A DNA stretch of 64,000 nucleotides from CAZWDO01 sp964632485 [NCBI: uncultured bacterium] (GCA_964632485.1 CAZWDO010000003.1:206033-270032); one strand, 5' to 3'. Counted from the first letter of the stretch, positions 20,201 through 27,063 are shown. Translations and numbers: made by a program. Notes: generated by a model from the letters alone, not told the origin.

Positions 20201-22640
20201 TCTGTTCACGACCACCAAGCGCGATTATCCGGGCGATTCGCTTTACCTTGTATATTTTGACGAAGGTAATTATCTGGGAGCCACCGACGATGTTTTCTTC
20301 ATCGTCGAAGGCGCTGAAGTTGCCAATGGTATCTACAATCCGGGCGTAAAATTCTCCGCTCAGGCTGAAAATCCTGAATGGGAATTGGCTGCCCAGCAGA
20401 CTACCGTTGACGGCGTTACTTTCTGGTATGCCAAGCTGGAACTCGAAGACGAAGACTATGACCAGGATCAGTTTGTCCAGGTTACCGTTCGCGTCGATAC
20501 ATTGACGACCGGCAAAGCCTACTCGAAGAAGTTCACCGATTATACTTGGTTCCTGTTGGATACCGAGGATCCGATTTATGATGTTACCTATACCGACGAT
20601 CAAGGTGTTGATCTCAAACAGGTAGCGACTGCCGTTCAGGTGCTGAACACCGAATCGCAGGGTGGCTACTCAGTAGATAAGACTTTGGCCGACGCTGGCG
20701 ACATGGTTTGGATTACCAATGGACAACGCATACACGCCCTGGTTGATATGAATCAAACCATGAGCGCGTTGGGCGAACCCGTTGAAGCTACTGCTCGTAT
20801 GTGGAAGCATATTAACGTTGATTTTGAAGCTCCGACTCAGGTGAATATGCGTTCATCCGATGAAGCTTTCCAGATCGATGTTGATACGCAGACCTACAGC
20901 AATTTCAATAACTGGTTAGACAAAGATTCCGTCAAGATTTACGACTTCATGACCTTAATTAACAACAGCAATCCTGCCAACAGCGGATTTGCCTGGGTTA
21001 AGGTTGAAGAGCGTGATGCCGCCGGTAACTATGTCCGCGACTGGTCAACTGACAAGTGCACGGGCTTGGTAGTCTATTTGGATACCAAGAAACCGAGCGC
21101 GCCGAATGCAGAAAAACTGGGCGCTTATGTCCCGACCGCTTTAGCTGCCAATAATGGTTATGGCGCTGATAAAGCCGGTATCCAGGTGCAAGCCATGGAA
21201 TCCGGTGTAACCGTTTTCGGTTACGTAGGCGCTGCCATTGATGATAGCTGGCCGACTTCGCTGACCCAGCCCGATAACAGTGTAACGGTTTATATTTATG
21301 AAGATGCAACGACCGCCACTCCGTTGGCCACTGCGGTAGCCAAGAATGACGGTAGTTTCACCGTAAATATCGCCGATGCCACTGAAGACGATGTGTTCTA
21401 TGTTGCTATCGCTGATTACGCCGGTAATATGTCCGATCGTACCATGGTCACCACCACCGCTATGATCACGCAGATGATTCCGCTCAATCAGGGCTGGAAC
21501 CTCTTCAGCGTAAACGTGATGGGTGATGATCTGCAGAAAGTGCTGAAAAATGAGAACGCTGGCCTTTACGCCAACAGTTTCTTTTATTTCTACACTGAAA
21601 TGCGCGATGGGACGATTAAATCCTATAAGAAAGAAGATATGGAAGCTCTGCAAGCGACCGATCTGACCGTTTCTTTAGGAGAAGATAATCTGGCTTACTG
21701 GATCTATATGCTGAATGCCGATACCCTGGAAGTTACCGGAACTCCTGTTGATCCGGTCACTGAGATCGAATTGGCCGACGGCGTATGGAACTATGTGGCT
21801 TACCTGCCGACCACTTCCGCCAAGATTAGCGGCGCTTTCAGCGTAGCTACTCTGGAAAACGTTGATGCGATCGCTTCCGATGCATGGCGTACCGATGTGG
21901 TTGAAGGTGTTGCCGCTTCCGACAATATGATGTACCCTGGTAAGGGTTATCTGGTTCTGCCTGGCGCCGAAGGCGTCACTATCGCTTATGCTGCTCAGGG
22001 CGCTTTGGCGAAAGCCGAAACCGCTCCCGCGCGCGTCAGCGAAATGGTTGCTTCCCGCTACATGCAGGCTTTTACCGGTGAAGCCATGTTCTATGGCAAA
22101 CCCGCCTACGAAGGCGACAAGGTCGAAGTCTTCAACGCCAATGGCGTCAAGTGTGGCGAAGGCTCCGTTGACAAAAACGGCCGCTATGAAATCCTCGTTT
22201 ATGGTGATGATCCTGTCAGTGATGCCGACGAAGGTATCGCGTTGGGTGAAACCTTCATCGTTCGTATCAACAACGAAGAAGCTGTTTTCGACAATGCGCC
22301 GCTGTATGCCGGTGACCTGAGCAAGAAAGCTCTGAACCTGAATGTTCAGAAACCGTTGCCGAAGGTTTTCAGCCTGAACCAGAACGTCCCGAACCCGTTC
22401 AATCCGTCCACGATCATATCGTACGATGTTCCGAAAGCTGCTCATGTATCCCTGGTTATTTACAATAATCTCGGTGAAAGAGTATGCGCTTTGGTGAATG
22501 GCGCCAAAGAACCTGGAACCTATACGATTCGCTGGAACGGCGAGAACCAAAAGGGCGAAAAAGTAGCCAGCGGTGTTTATTTCTACAAGATGAAAGCCGG
22601 GGATTTTGAAGATTCCCGTCAGATGATGCTTGTAAAATAA
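11235..22640 (+). CDS. 3801-aa modular surface protein with T9SS sorting domain
   Basis: The largest gene here. AAGGAGG seven bases ahead fixes the start. Residues 1-25 form a signal peptide (WSLLIIFSLLMMVGSMMAAP). The body is unusually rich in Asp, Asn, Trp and Tyr and consists of long modules punctuated about nine times by a VD-x-x-x-P motif (AVDLSAPIAKM, AVDTKEPTIAI, YVDMTGPIVDL, LIDQMAPVANF, VVDNILPKMVW, LLDTEDPIYDV), typical of bacterial Ig-like repeats. Near 3415 is a MIPLNQGWNLFSV domain seen in many surface proteins. Near 3612-3700 is one copy of the Cys-containing domain shared with the next two genes. The tail has VPNPFNPSTIISYDVP and ends in QMMLVK, a T9SS-type sorting domain. Many Asp-rich stretches could bind calcium. 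It is probably an S-layer-like or adhesive surface protein; this is inferred, and no catalytic motif was found. Confidence 0.85.
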   Translation: MSKKMTWSLLIIFSLLMMVGSMMAAPQPVNSPFNNDIGALTGVGYTYAVAKNLVYWESDTNATTDKAYNSLGDSSKLLNVTQATHSAYGNPQDTDDDDYIPSHYQWNSSADRLNRFGSYTPSTRNHINRLGDGRYRIVDEGAVDDTLWKVYSVPVMNIDLKVDNANVHLYGLTITVVGNSDFNPYEDLLPLNGSVDDGWASGLQIYHENDWNVGTNSSKDYMDRNDDIIEWRGSRADRLDSTMAHYTNVTSFTYAGDPVPANYGGGHLTRGTAVYDFNDVAVSGNRTWIPFSGLDDYFMGINHPRNLAALNEWYGWQTYVEFGRPVDIQNLNAGATLPFIRFWVAARPSGCCDSPEGSMDPSLGVDLANAAMTNRANWGDEFFFGMFPDLFGPWMGTQDGEAYSPYRILPGTDYTACPEILGGGTTWEPDLFEVRPSLLLRPRTKTGAAAWTTVDGSEASWNNKANDNSVPAMWDVPGLIHGWQGNVGPVVAIVDPMVSTAYATVDYTDDGDAIYEAADWADDMAIPTGNRYAYSSQQTATQGGVYTNVPPYTTDSIQVITWVMQDLDNCADDTTIHIAVDTGNSVFDNSADWFGSAASAAGITNSDAIHLGIDSVIFIDDDNRGINQRTNELGNVIDYSTVNNDPSTYADARALLAMGGAGAHPFVVTNRANCGVTLIRDTALCVDTLIFNIYHTDMNLTAVGETDLRDFVWRDGMVVTARLYVKDRGGNTVYTNYSKATVNNNFVGRPTEAWITAGYVETRFAVDLSAPIAKMTCPEYINRPGLDYQPIRVVNTTDPIIRIEIKDAFLSDTTNSATKVVNCNGENLYPTYQRSGGINSNAIYVHDDNAHWDDALAYHSPTYAQLTSGIWRTNNGRDATLAPAPGTGFDTTNFAILLTVWDCDNSLATDDRFDPTNFGWDDDEDWDTDAQGIWEGAAAQVFIWEVEAANGVTYAKDATNPQNGILSINLADDYFDALGADTEDGDVILVEIVDAALVAANRVAWGHAAVRSDGIHDQPNILWSRYTINDNQSSTDLDADAEPDYAAATANADDNGVFLRDDNWWYNPLDAQNVPLNYQTFNFPTGVNGANHEAFNEELCERFKFRFGNFQANFNYAFGNPNKHFLRLDETDSDDDGDHDAPEYEWQVGLAGAGAEGDFLGLGWYFADDALLDANLDVDGREQDGYTYASDTLGWFYVDMTGPIVDLESVYPFMRRTDDGDATWFENNIDGAVAGHDEVATNAENLYSYTSDPYQVISLDLADLSCRFYSRDFAAGMSMSSVKMRIKVTACDGTYHPWFGPNGTVFSIGNGNLVSADEAPADCPAFYFDRPTDLNEGADGAVVTDQAADRDLDDDGTPDIVEKVLGRVGGTNADDYDLAAVTPQTRIVFDARLGARDTENRLGFGTSEPRYRFRDGDMVCVSVYATDVATGDCDDNNIGNEIINEAASENGNVITDSNYFKYTFAVDTKEPTIAIQNSNNWMELGCNNAYVDIRLSDVCDECFQSNQCGDVAAGVDSLFLQLEFTPQGSATSQLNRIAVGISDLTNAANEWDPVLEWLNPGMEWNLNNAAATDLYGAFLEDAEITADAAVDADLHKHNEYASSANEKAKFNHYTLRLWFNCDYVDDGDMIKISAWGRDAIDVPWYPINSGWENGGQLGAADLSEHLFPQAFDRVQQLGAINHWSTADGDYYYDDGLYNDIEFDTYNYRRHFEHPNFDIDTARLNGTTAEWRWDNNTTPTRTWGYFTQKSPADFWWQGPLYAVANGTNDWRTGVNATAAFLKDSTNTVVSYNYGNSDTRNRMYGFQYIHWYNVCPWALDYLAQRDSLLTIGANKVGSYRIAGEHVGDNNLWDRGDVGTVDDAWVPGSNWTDVFQYDMTDYDWTDLDSIMVANAVHHNWAKPVESNTITVVSNSNLSRVYDEDWSTRTAHEDWAWSNPAATNIAHSAPYAASYGDVIRAAVVGSDVDGNVIRQYRTGLVDTIMVDFRSCWDFNYCHEPIANDTTVGFAMECYDKDGNIKWYWPYKVDDIRYGTGNTHANWEAAFATDKAAANASGFAPIAYRWFDCDCPGCNGVRWAALADSGYCGANNYRLTVDLNQLITWKTNGDSVWLSRGNTTTAYADGDSVICYTYLSTTATDVNADDHKIITSWYYLIDQMAPVANFNDIEMYTPTTSTQLVGTVFGWNYYSGPSTGNIDMAVTARTASLATPEFLGLSAKGEQNMGLEAKRYDFVRMGLANAMDYETQRTIAGTQYISKVGLTGTATDVRHVIGKQEAGVLLDGNVWTQDAPDANVLNIPNTIWNTHYGEAYGGGYRDTTYWGAVYVHDQRTNVREYIDTLKFYLQDRLGNTSTYTRTYVVDNILPKMVWNYCNGNLNKQMNLNETGNDGYFGYWLNGEGTNTDYDYTSEMADFVDTLGLAIYQASDATTTWEWVDVLALKGHRSYTPNTDNSAADADTIKNVCKGQIYVVVNFNDLMYTSKLDGHTFSSAGAVKIKPQTGAWKNVSAIAGDQVTRFAEKLAGWGNVPILVAQANMGEAISEIAVADSKDREMLAEKSKNAQLSAKYYDQDGWLDENTWVGGIYIDTTTGWNGTARMSVVGFYDKAGNKMVEDTSLCFYIEFMTSQGDIIIANPDADDIYPDAANSCQNYIMMEDTVINRSAVSSHYWFYATNGVYGGDYGADNQFDAPTAFNAFGSVTPATNAATPKRVLLSQDRAVVYTYFQGNAATYTDDFVTRQDVQFKAAIAGMSGCVDSIAKTVAPIEVDFEDPAVSILTADINVRTAVSSYRNLYIESEYYDDVTAYYDTDDATQAALAFGEITAVSFAVKDITRGDAAFTTIDYATYTDPTPETGLGWALELDSLVKYGLIASVYDSLHIQLTATDNACNTGTAVVPVPRLIYMPALLVRGRSHVTGVDPLEDAVRSAKFEGLGAGYAREIWPPFFMFNESMEATVTDAYTTPANPIRILDSLQVTTFTHYNEADMNPDVNDPFGHLFTTTKRDYPGDSLYLVYFDEGNYLGATDDVFFIVEGAEVANGIYNPGVKFSAQAENPEWELAAQQTTVDGVTFWYAKLELEDEDYDQDQFVQVTVRVDTLTTGKAYSKKFTDYTWFLLDTEDPIYDVTYTDDQGVDLKQVATAVQVLNTESQGGYSVDKTLADAGDMVWITNGQRIHALVDMNQTMSALGEPVEATARMWKHINVDFEAPTQVNMRSSDEAFQIDVDTQTYSNFNNWLDKDSVKIYDFMTLINNSNPANSGFAWVKVEERDAAGNYVRDWSTDKCTGLVVYLDTKKPSAPNAEKLGAYVPTALAANNGYGADKAGIQVQAMESGVTVFGYVGAAIDDSWPTSLTQPDNSVTVYIYEDATTATPLATAVAKNDGSFTVNIADATEDDVFYVAIADYAGNMSDRTMVTTTAMITQMIPLNQGWNLFSVNVMGDDLQKVLKNENAGLYANSFFYFYTEMRDGTIKSYKKEDMEALQATDLTVSLGEDNLAYWIYMLNADTLEVTGTPVDPVTEIELADGVWNYVAYLPTTSAKISGAFSVATLENVDAIASDAWRTDVVEGVAASDNMMYPGKGYLVLPGAEGVTIAYAAQGALAKAETAPARVSEMVASRYMQAFTGEAMFYGKPAYEGDKVEVFNANGVKCGEGSVDKNGRYEILVYGDDPVSDADEGIALGETFIVRINNEEAVFDNAPLYAGDLSKKALNLNVQKPLPKVFSLNQNVPNPFNPSTIISYDVPKAAHVSLVIYNNLGERVCALVNGAKEPGTYTIRWNGENQKGEKVASGVYFYKMKAGDFEDSRQMMLVK

Positions 22641-22663
22641 GCGCCTCACGCATAGACTGATAA

Positions 22664-22697
22664 GTGGGTCAGGGCGCGAGCCCTGGCCCCCTTTTTT
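22664..22697 (+). terminator. Intrinsic terminator after the 3801-aa gene
   Basis: A G+C-rich stem (GGGTCAGGGC 22666-22675 with GCCCTGGCCC 22680-22689, one G-T pair) and a four-base loop are followed by C and six T. A second inverted repeat immediately downstream can capture the T-run. Confidence 0.8.
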
Positions 22698-22729
22698 CAG
22701 TTATTGCCTTGCGATACCTGAAAAAAGGG
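22689..22729 (+). other. Alternative hairpin overlapping the terminator
   Basis: CCCTTTTTTCAG (22689-22700) is perfectly complementary to CTGAAAAAAGGG (22718-22729), 12 bp with a 17-base loop. It uses the terminator's T-run and last C residues, so the two structures cannot fully coexist. It may modulate read-through into the 553-aa gene, or act as a terminator in the other direction. Confidence 0.45.
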
Positions 22730-22835
22730 AAGCACCAAATAAAACCGACCAAGAAAAGGAGGCGCTGCTTCGGATCTTTTACACACGTCTATTGTTTCAG
22801 TTAACCAAAAACGCTCGTCAAAACGGAGGGTTTAA

Positions 22836-24497
22836 ATGAGCTTGAAAAAAACCTTGATTCTTTTCATGATTCTGACGCTGGGATTGATTGGATCTCTCAG
22901 CGCCCAAGTACGTTACATCGATATCCAGGGAACGCAGTCCTTTTATAATTGCGGTCCCGTTGAACCCGGCGCCATTATTGAAGCCTATAATCAATATGAC
23001 GTCAAATTGGCTCAAACGATTGTTATTAATGGCGGCCGCTATAGCATCCGTATATTTGAGGCCGATACGATTAATCAGATTTTCGGTGTTCAAGAAGGCG
23101 AATTGATCAGTCTGGTTATCGATGGAAATGAAGTCATGCCTTATGGAGCATACGAATACCCCATCGTCTATGCCAACGAAACCGGCGCCGACGTCATTGA
23201 TTTTGAGTTTATGGCTCAGGATCCGGATGTTGTAACTAAATCCATCTATTTTATGACTTTTTCCAGTAGCGCAACCTATCTGAATGGCGGCTTAGTTCCT
23301 GTTGGAGCCATTGTTGAAGCGTTTATTCTAGAAACGGGAAAACAGATTGGAATAGATACCGTAAAGGTGAATGGCCGATATAATATGAGCGCGTATGCCG
23401 ATGCGGATATTACTGATTTCTGCGTTGAAGGCGCGCAAGCCGGTGACTCGATTGTTTTCACCATTAATGGCGCGATGGCCAAAGTGGTTGCCGGAAATGC
23501 GACATTTACCAGCGCTATGGATGTACAGACCGTTGATTTGTGCGCCAATGACGGCGTTATCGGCAGCGCGCAGAGTTGTTCATTTTACGGCGCCGTTTCG
23601 GTCAATGGCGTCAATGCCACGGCTGGTACTATTGTTACCGCCTATGATACCGATGGCATTGTTTGCGGACAATTTACACTGACCCAGAATGGCCATTACA
23701 GTATGCTGGTATTCGGCGATGATGCCGCCACCGATGATGTATGCATGGATGAAGGCGCCCTCGAAGGTGAAGAGGTGGTGTTCTTTGTCGATGATGAGCC
23801 GGCTACCCAGTCTCCAGCCAATGTGACCTGGGTGCGGAATGGTATGTTGGAAGTCAATCTGACCGTCGGACAGGCTCAGAGTAACAGTTGGTGCGATTTT
23901 ATCGGCATCAATTGTAAATTTAACGGCGCTCCGCTTGCCCAGGGAATGACCGTCGCGGCTTATAATGCCCTTGACGATCAAATGTGCGGCACAGCGACCG
24001 TCGGCGCTCTCGGCGCTTTTACTATACGGGTGGTCGGTAAATCCGAGACTCCCGTTGTCGAAGGCCCGGAAGAAAATGATCCGATCTATTTTATGATTAA
24101 TAACGAACGCGCTGCGGTTAAATCTCCCTATAACGATACTCTGTTCAGCAATTGGGGCAGTAAGTATGTTACTTTGGAATCGCGCGTGGTTCCTGTAGTG
24201 GAAGATCAGAAAATCAACAAATCGTTGGAATTGAAACAGAATTATCCGAATCCATTCAACGGAACCACGGTAATTAGTTTCAATCTGCCTTCCGCGCAGA
24301 AAGTTTCCCTCAAAGTGTACAATATGCTGGGAGAGGAAATCTGCGTATTGGCGAACCGAACGATGTCCGCCGGATCGCATGAAATCGTTTGGGACGGCCA
24401 GGATCGTAATGGCCGCAGCGTTCCTTCCAGTATTTATTATTACCAGTTGTTGACGGGTCAGGAAAAACTCGTTAAACGTATGGTTTATATGAAATAG
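22836..24497 (+). CDS. Exported four-repeat protein with T9SS sorting domain
   Basis: A 553-aa protein with a signal peptide (residues 1-23, ending LSAQ) and a good GGAGGG site. Four tandem domains of about 105 aa lie at roughly 27-130, 135-238, 247-345 and 353-450. Each carries the pattern G-x-(I/V)-V-x-A-(Y/F), often CG, then G-x-(Y/F)-x-(I/M), an acidic stretch with EG, and (I/V)xFxI-(N/D)G-x-x-A. One such domain is also present in the preceding giant protein and four in the next. The C-terminus (NYPNPFNGTTVISFNLP, ending MVYMK) is a T9SS-type tail. The fold recalls carboxypeptidase-regulatory beta-sandwich domains, but I do not know a name for it. It is probably a cell-surface companion of the giant protein. 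Confidence 0.8.
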   Translation: MSLKKTLILFMILTLGLIGSLSAQVRYIDIQGTQSFYNCGPVEPGAIIEAYNQYDVKLAQTIVINGGRYSIRIFEADTINQIFGVQEGELISLVIDGNEVMPYGAYEYPIVYANETGADVIDFEFMAQDPDVVTKSIYFMTFSSSATYLNGGLVPVGAIVEAFILETGKQIGIDTVKVNGRYNMSAYADADITDFCVEGAQAGDSIVFTINGAMAKVVAGNATFTSAMDVQTVDLCANDGVIGSAQSCSFYGAVSVNGVNATAGTIVTAYDTDGIVCGQFTLTQNGHYSMLVFGDDAATDDVCMDEGALEGEEVVFFVDDEPATQSPANVTWVRNGMLEVNLTVGQAQSNSWCDFIGINCKFNGAPLAQGMTVAAYNALDDQMCGTATVGALGAFTIRVVGKSETPVVEGPEENDPIYFMINNERAAVKSPYNDTLFSNWGSKYVTLESRVVPVVEDQKINKSLELKQNYPNPFNGTTVISFNLPSAQKVSLKVYNMLGEEICVLANRTMSAGSHEIVWDGQDRNGRSVPSSIYYYQLLTGQEKLVKRMVYMK

Positions 24498-24543
24498 TTG
24501 CTTTGGAAATCAAAGCAGTCTTTGTTTTAAAAGTCATCATTAC

Positions 24544-24581
24544 GCCGCCTTTATCCCAAACCGGGTAAAGGCGGCTTTTTT
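24544..24581 (+). terminator. Intrinsic terminator after the 553-aa gene
   Basis: A ten-bp stem GCCGCCTTTA/TAAAGGCGGC (24544-24553 and 24566-24575) is followed by six T. Confidence 0.85.
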
Positions 24582-24595
24582 GTTTAGTCAGGACC

Positions 24596-24757
24596 GTCAT
24601 TCCGGGCTCGCGCCCGGAATCCACGGGTCACCTTCTGTCATTCCGGGCTTGACCCGGAATCCAACGATAAACGATGGATGCCGGATCGGAGTCCGGCATG
24701 ACGACGGATGATGGCATTCCGGCTTGACCGCCAGCGCGGCTCGCGCCCGGAATCCAC
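24596..24757. repeat. Cluster of REP-like palindromic repeats
   Basis: Four palindromic units in tandem disorder: GTCATTCCGGGC-type hairpins at about 24596-24619 and 24640-24660, an ATGCCGGA/TCCGGCAT hairpin at 24678-24699, and a composite unit at 24713-24757. They belong to the widespread family whose chance translations read GFRVKPGMT or RHAGLDPAS. Related copies lie at 26548 and 26896. Confidence 0.8.
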
Positions 24758-24791
24758 GGGTCAAAAAACCAACTATATGAAAGGAACAAGC

Positions 24792-26522
24792 ATGAGAAGA
24801 GTTTTTCAATATCTTCTGCTAATATTAATATCTATTATATCGGTCAGCCAAGCCCAGCAGTCCTGGAGAGTTGGATTTAAGCTGTATGTATTTATCGATA
24901 GCGTCAAAGCGCCCATTCATACAATCGTTGAAGTAAGAGATGTTAATGGTAGTCAATATGATAGTCAAAGTAAACCCTATGCGTCTCCAATAGTCTCAGA
25001 AGTTGAAACATCCTTAGGTACGGCTTTTATTAATGCTCTGGGCGATAATCCGAATACTTCCACAGTACAGGAAGGCGGATTTACTATTGGCCAAAAAATT
25101 TATTTCTATGTCAATAGCAAACGGGCAACAGTTAAGTGTAAGAGCCCGAGTAGTAATTGTGATCTTTATACTAACCCTTCTGATCCTACGTTTCCCCCTT
25201 CCCAACGGGAGCTGGAAATTTACATTTCTTCCCAGCAACAGACCATTGATACATGTACTTTTACAGGCAGTGTGTTCATCAACAATGCGCCGGCTCCGGC
25301 AGGCTCCCAGATATCGTTTCACGACAAGAACAATCCTACAACATACACCTGGAAAACGATCGCCACTTCGTCATTGGGCTCATACACGGTAAAAATTGCG
25401 GAAGATGATCCGGAAACTACCGGTAAGCAAGGTCCTCTTGATGGAGACACTTTGATTGCGCGAATAAATAATTTGTCCGCCGGATCGGATATCCCGCTTA
25501 TTTTCCGTCCGGGACAAACCCAAATGGTAAGTCTTTCCTATACGGACCCTGACACTTTGCTGTGTACATTTAATGGAATGATGTGTATGCTGGACGGTCA
25601 ATTCATAACGTCTCTGGTAACTGTGGAGGCCTTTAATAAGTACAATAAAGTGTGCGGCGCGGCAATCGGGACATCCACTCCGGTTCCGGGTTCGTTTACC
25701 TTGAATGTTCGCAAAGAAAAAGGCGATAATACCGGTGTCGTAGAAGGCGATTCTGTTTATTTTAAGTTTAACGGAGGCAAGGCCCGAACGACAACCATGA
25801 GTCCGACGCTTTCTCCATTTTTTTGTTATGAGGATTCCTCATATATGGTGGTTTTGGAAGCAACAACTCCGCCGCCACCCCAACCGGATACTAATTTTTT
25901 TATGCAGTTGTCCGGAACATTGTATGCCGGAGGAGCAGTGGCCAAGCGAAATCTGATTACTGTTAAAACCAGCGGGAAGACCATGGCTTGTACCACCGCT
26001 ACCAACGATAACGGACAATTTATCCTGAAAGCCTGGGGCGATAGTCCGTTGACTACCGATGTGGTTGAAGGCTTTGAGGATGAAGATACCCTGACTTTTT
26101 ACCATCTTTACAACGGAACAAATCAACCCGTTCAGATGCTCTATCCGACGACGCCCATCACATATGAATTGTTTGGACTGATTGCGAATATTATGATTTA
26201 TAACAGTATCGTCGATATAGAAGCAGAAGAAACGCTGATCAAATCTCCAGCTCTGCTTTTATCCAATATTCCTAATCCGTTCAACCCCGGTACAAATATC
26301 CGCTTTAATTTAACAGAACGAACCAATGTGCAGATAACTATATTTAATGTGTTGGGGAATGAAATCAGGCGATTGTCAAACCAGCTTTTCCCGGCGGGTG
26401 AACACCAGCTCTACTGGAACGGTTGCAGCGATCAGGGTGAACCTCAGTCCGCTGGTATCTACTTTGTCCGTTTACGGGCAGCGGATATGCAGCATACGCA
26501 GAAAATCACACTGATGAAATGA
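24792..26522 (+). CDS. Exported four-repeat protein with T9SS sorting domain
   Basis: A 576-aa protein. ATG 24792 is chosen because AAAGGA lies just ahead and a clean signal peptide follows (LLLILISIISVSQAQ); longer in-frame starts would run through the palindromic repeats. It has about four copies of the beta domain shared with the two upstream proteins (near 26-155, 158-255, 262-365 and 372-480). These show EVxD/EAFN-type strands, an EGD or EDED acidic turn and a FKFNGGKA or ARINNLSA end. The C-terminus (NIPNPFNPGTNIRFNL, ending KITLMK) is a T9SS-type tail. It is divergent from the 553-aa protein but probably a paralogue. A terminator and a repeat cluster separate the two, so it may have its own promoter, which I could not identify. 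Confidence 0.8.
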   Translation: MRRVFQYLLLILISIISVSQAQQSWRVGFKLYVFIDSVKAPIHTIVEVRDVNGSQYDSQSKPYASPIVSEVETSLGTAFINALGDNPNTSTVQEGGFTIGQKIYFYVNSKRATVKCKSPSSNCDLYTNPSDPTFPPSQRELEIYISSQQQTIDTCTFTGSVFINNAPAPAGSQISFHDKNNPTTYTWKTIATSSLGSYTVKIAEDDPETTGKQGPLDGDTLIARINNLSAGSDIPLIFRPGQTQMVSLSYTDPDTLLCTFNGMMCMLDGQFITSLVTVEAFNKYNKVCGAAIGTSTPVPGSFTLNVRKEKGDNTGVVEGDSVYFKFNGGKARTTTMSPTLSPFFCYEDSSYMVVLEATTPPPPQPDTNFFMQLSGTLYAGGAVAKRNLITVKTSGKTMACTTATNDNGQFILKAWGDSPLTTDVVEGFEDEDTLTFYHLYNGTNQPVQMLYPTTPITYELFGLIANIMIYNSIVDIEAEETLIKSPALLLSNIPNPFNPGTNIRFNLTERTNVQITIFNVLGNEIRRLSNQLFPAGEHQLYWNGCSDQGEPQSAGIYFVRLRAADMQHTQKITLMK

Positions 26523-26547
26523 TCTTCATTCCCGCCTCACTCCTGTC

Positions 26548-26567
26548 ATTCCTGCGTAGGCAGGAAT
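26548..26567. repeat. Single REP-like palindrome
   Basis: ATTCCTGCGTAGGCAGGAAT, another variant of the same repeat family, lies just upstream of the GIY-YIG gene. Confidence 0.7.
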
Positions 26568-26604
26568 CCAAGAATCTGGGAATCGGTGAACAAGGGATAA
26601 CTGT

Positions 26605-26892
26605 ATGGATCAGGCTTATGTTTATATATTAGCCAGTAAAAAAAATGGAACATTGTATGTTGGAGTGACCAGCAATTTGCTCCGACGAATTTGGGAACAT
26701 AAAAATGATCTTGTAGAAGGATTTACAAAGAACTACAATGTCCATGTGCTGGTTTTTTATGAAATTTTTAGTGAGATGTATCCGGCAATTACTCGTGAAA
26801 AGCAGTTGAAAAAATGGAAAAGAGAATGGAAGATAGGACTAATAGAGTCTATAAATCCGCAATGGAAAGATTTGTATGAAAGTCTTTTATAA
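26605..26892 (+). CDS. Small GIY-YIG nuclease-domain protein
   Basis: A 95-aa protein of the single-domain GIY-YIG (UPF0213-like) family. Seen: VYILASKKNGTLYVGVTSNL carries the GIY-YIG signature (YIL and YVG variants). The catalytic Arg region is RRIWEHK, and the conserved Glu lies in TREKQLKKWKREWK. The ending NPQWKDLYESLL is typical of the family. Such proteins are predicted metal-dependent DNA endonucleases; a cellular role is unknown. It is embedded between palindromic repeats: one copy 38 bases upstream of its start and four directly after its stop. This invites comparison with repeat-associated transposases. The start ATG has only a poor ribosome site (AAGGGA further upstream). Confidence 0.85.
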   Translation: MDQAYVYILASKKNGTLYVGVTSNLLRRIWEHKNDLVEGFTKNYNVHVLVFYEIFSEMYPAITREKQLKKWKREWKIGLIESINPQWKDLYESLL

Positions 26893-26895
26893 AAG

Positions 26896-27040
26896 ATGGA
26901 TGCCGGGTCAAGCCCGGCATGACGGCGGTGGCTCATGGATGCCGGGTCAAGCCCGGCATGACGGCGGTGACTCATGGATGCCGGGTCAAGCCCGGCATGA
27001 CGGCGGTGATTTATGGATGGCGCATCATGCGCAATATGAC
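26896..27040. repeat. 39-bp tandem array of palindromic repeats
   Basis: Three near-identical 39-bp units (26896-26934, 26935-26973, 26974-27012) each contain ATGCCGGGTCAAGCCCGGCAT. A shorter, degenerate fourth unit (27013-27040) has a different hairpin, GCGCATCATGCGC, in the same register. There are no spacers, so this is not a CRISPR array. It starts four bases after the GIY-YIG stop codon and ends just before the symporter gene. Confidence 0.85.
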
Positions 27041-27063
27041 AATACACAGATAAGGTAGGTTTC

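Noticed and set aside
24708-24791. Upstream start for the 576-aa exported protein
   Set aside because: It would add residues encoded by palindromic repeats before the signal peptide; ATG 24792 has a ribosome site and a clean signal sequence.
26896-27040. Tandem 39-bp repeats as a CRISPR array
   Set aside because: The units follow each other without unique spacers, and no cas genes are present.
26876-27058. Short frames on both strands across the tandem repeat array
   Set aside because: They only translate the palindromic repeat (MPGQARHDGG-type), a known source of false genes.
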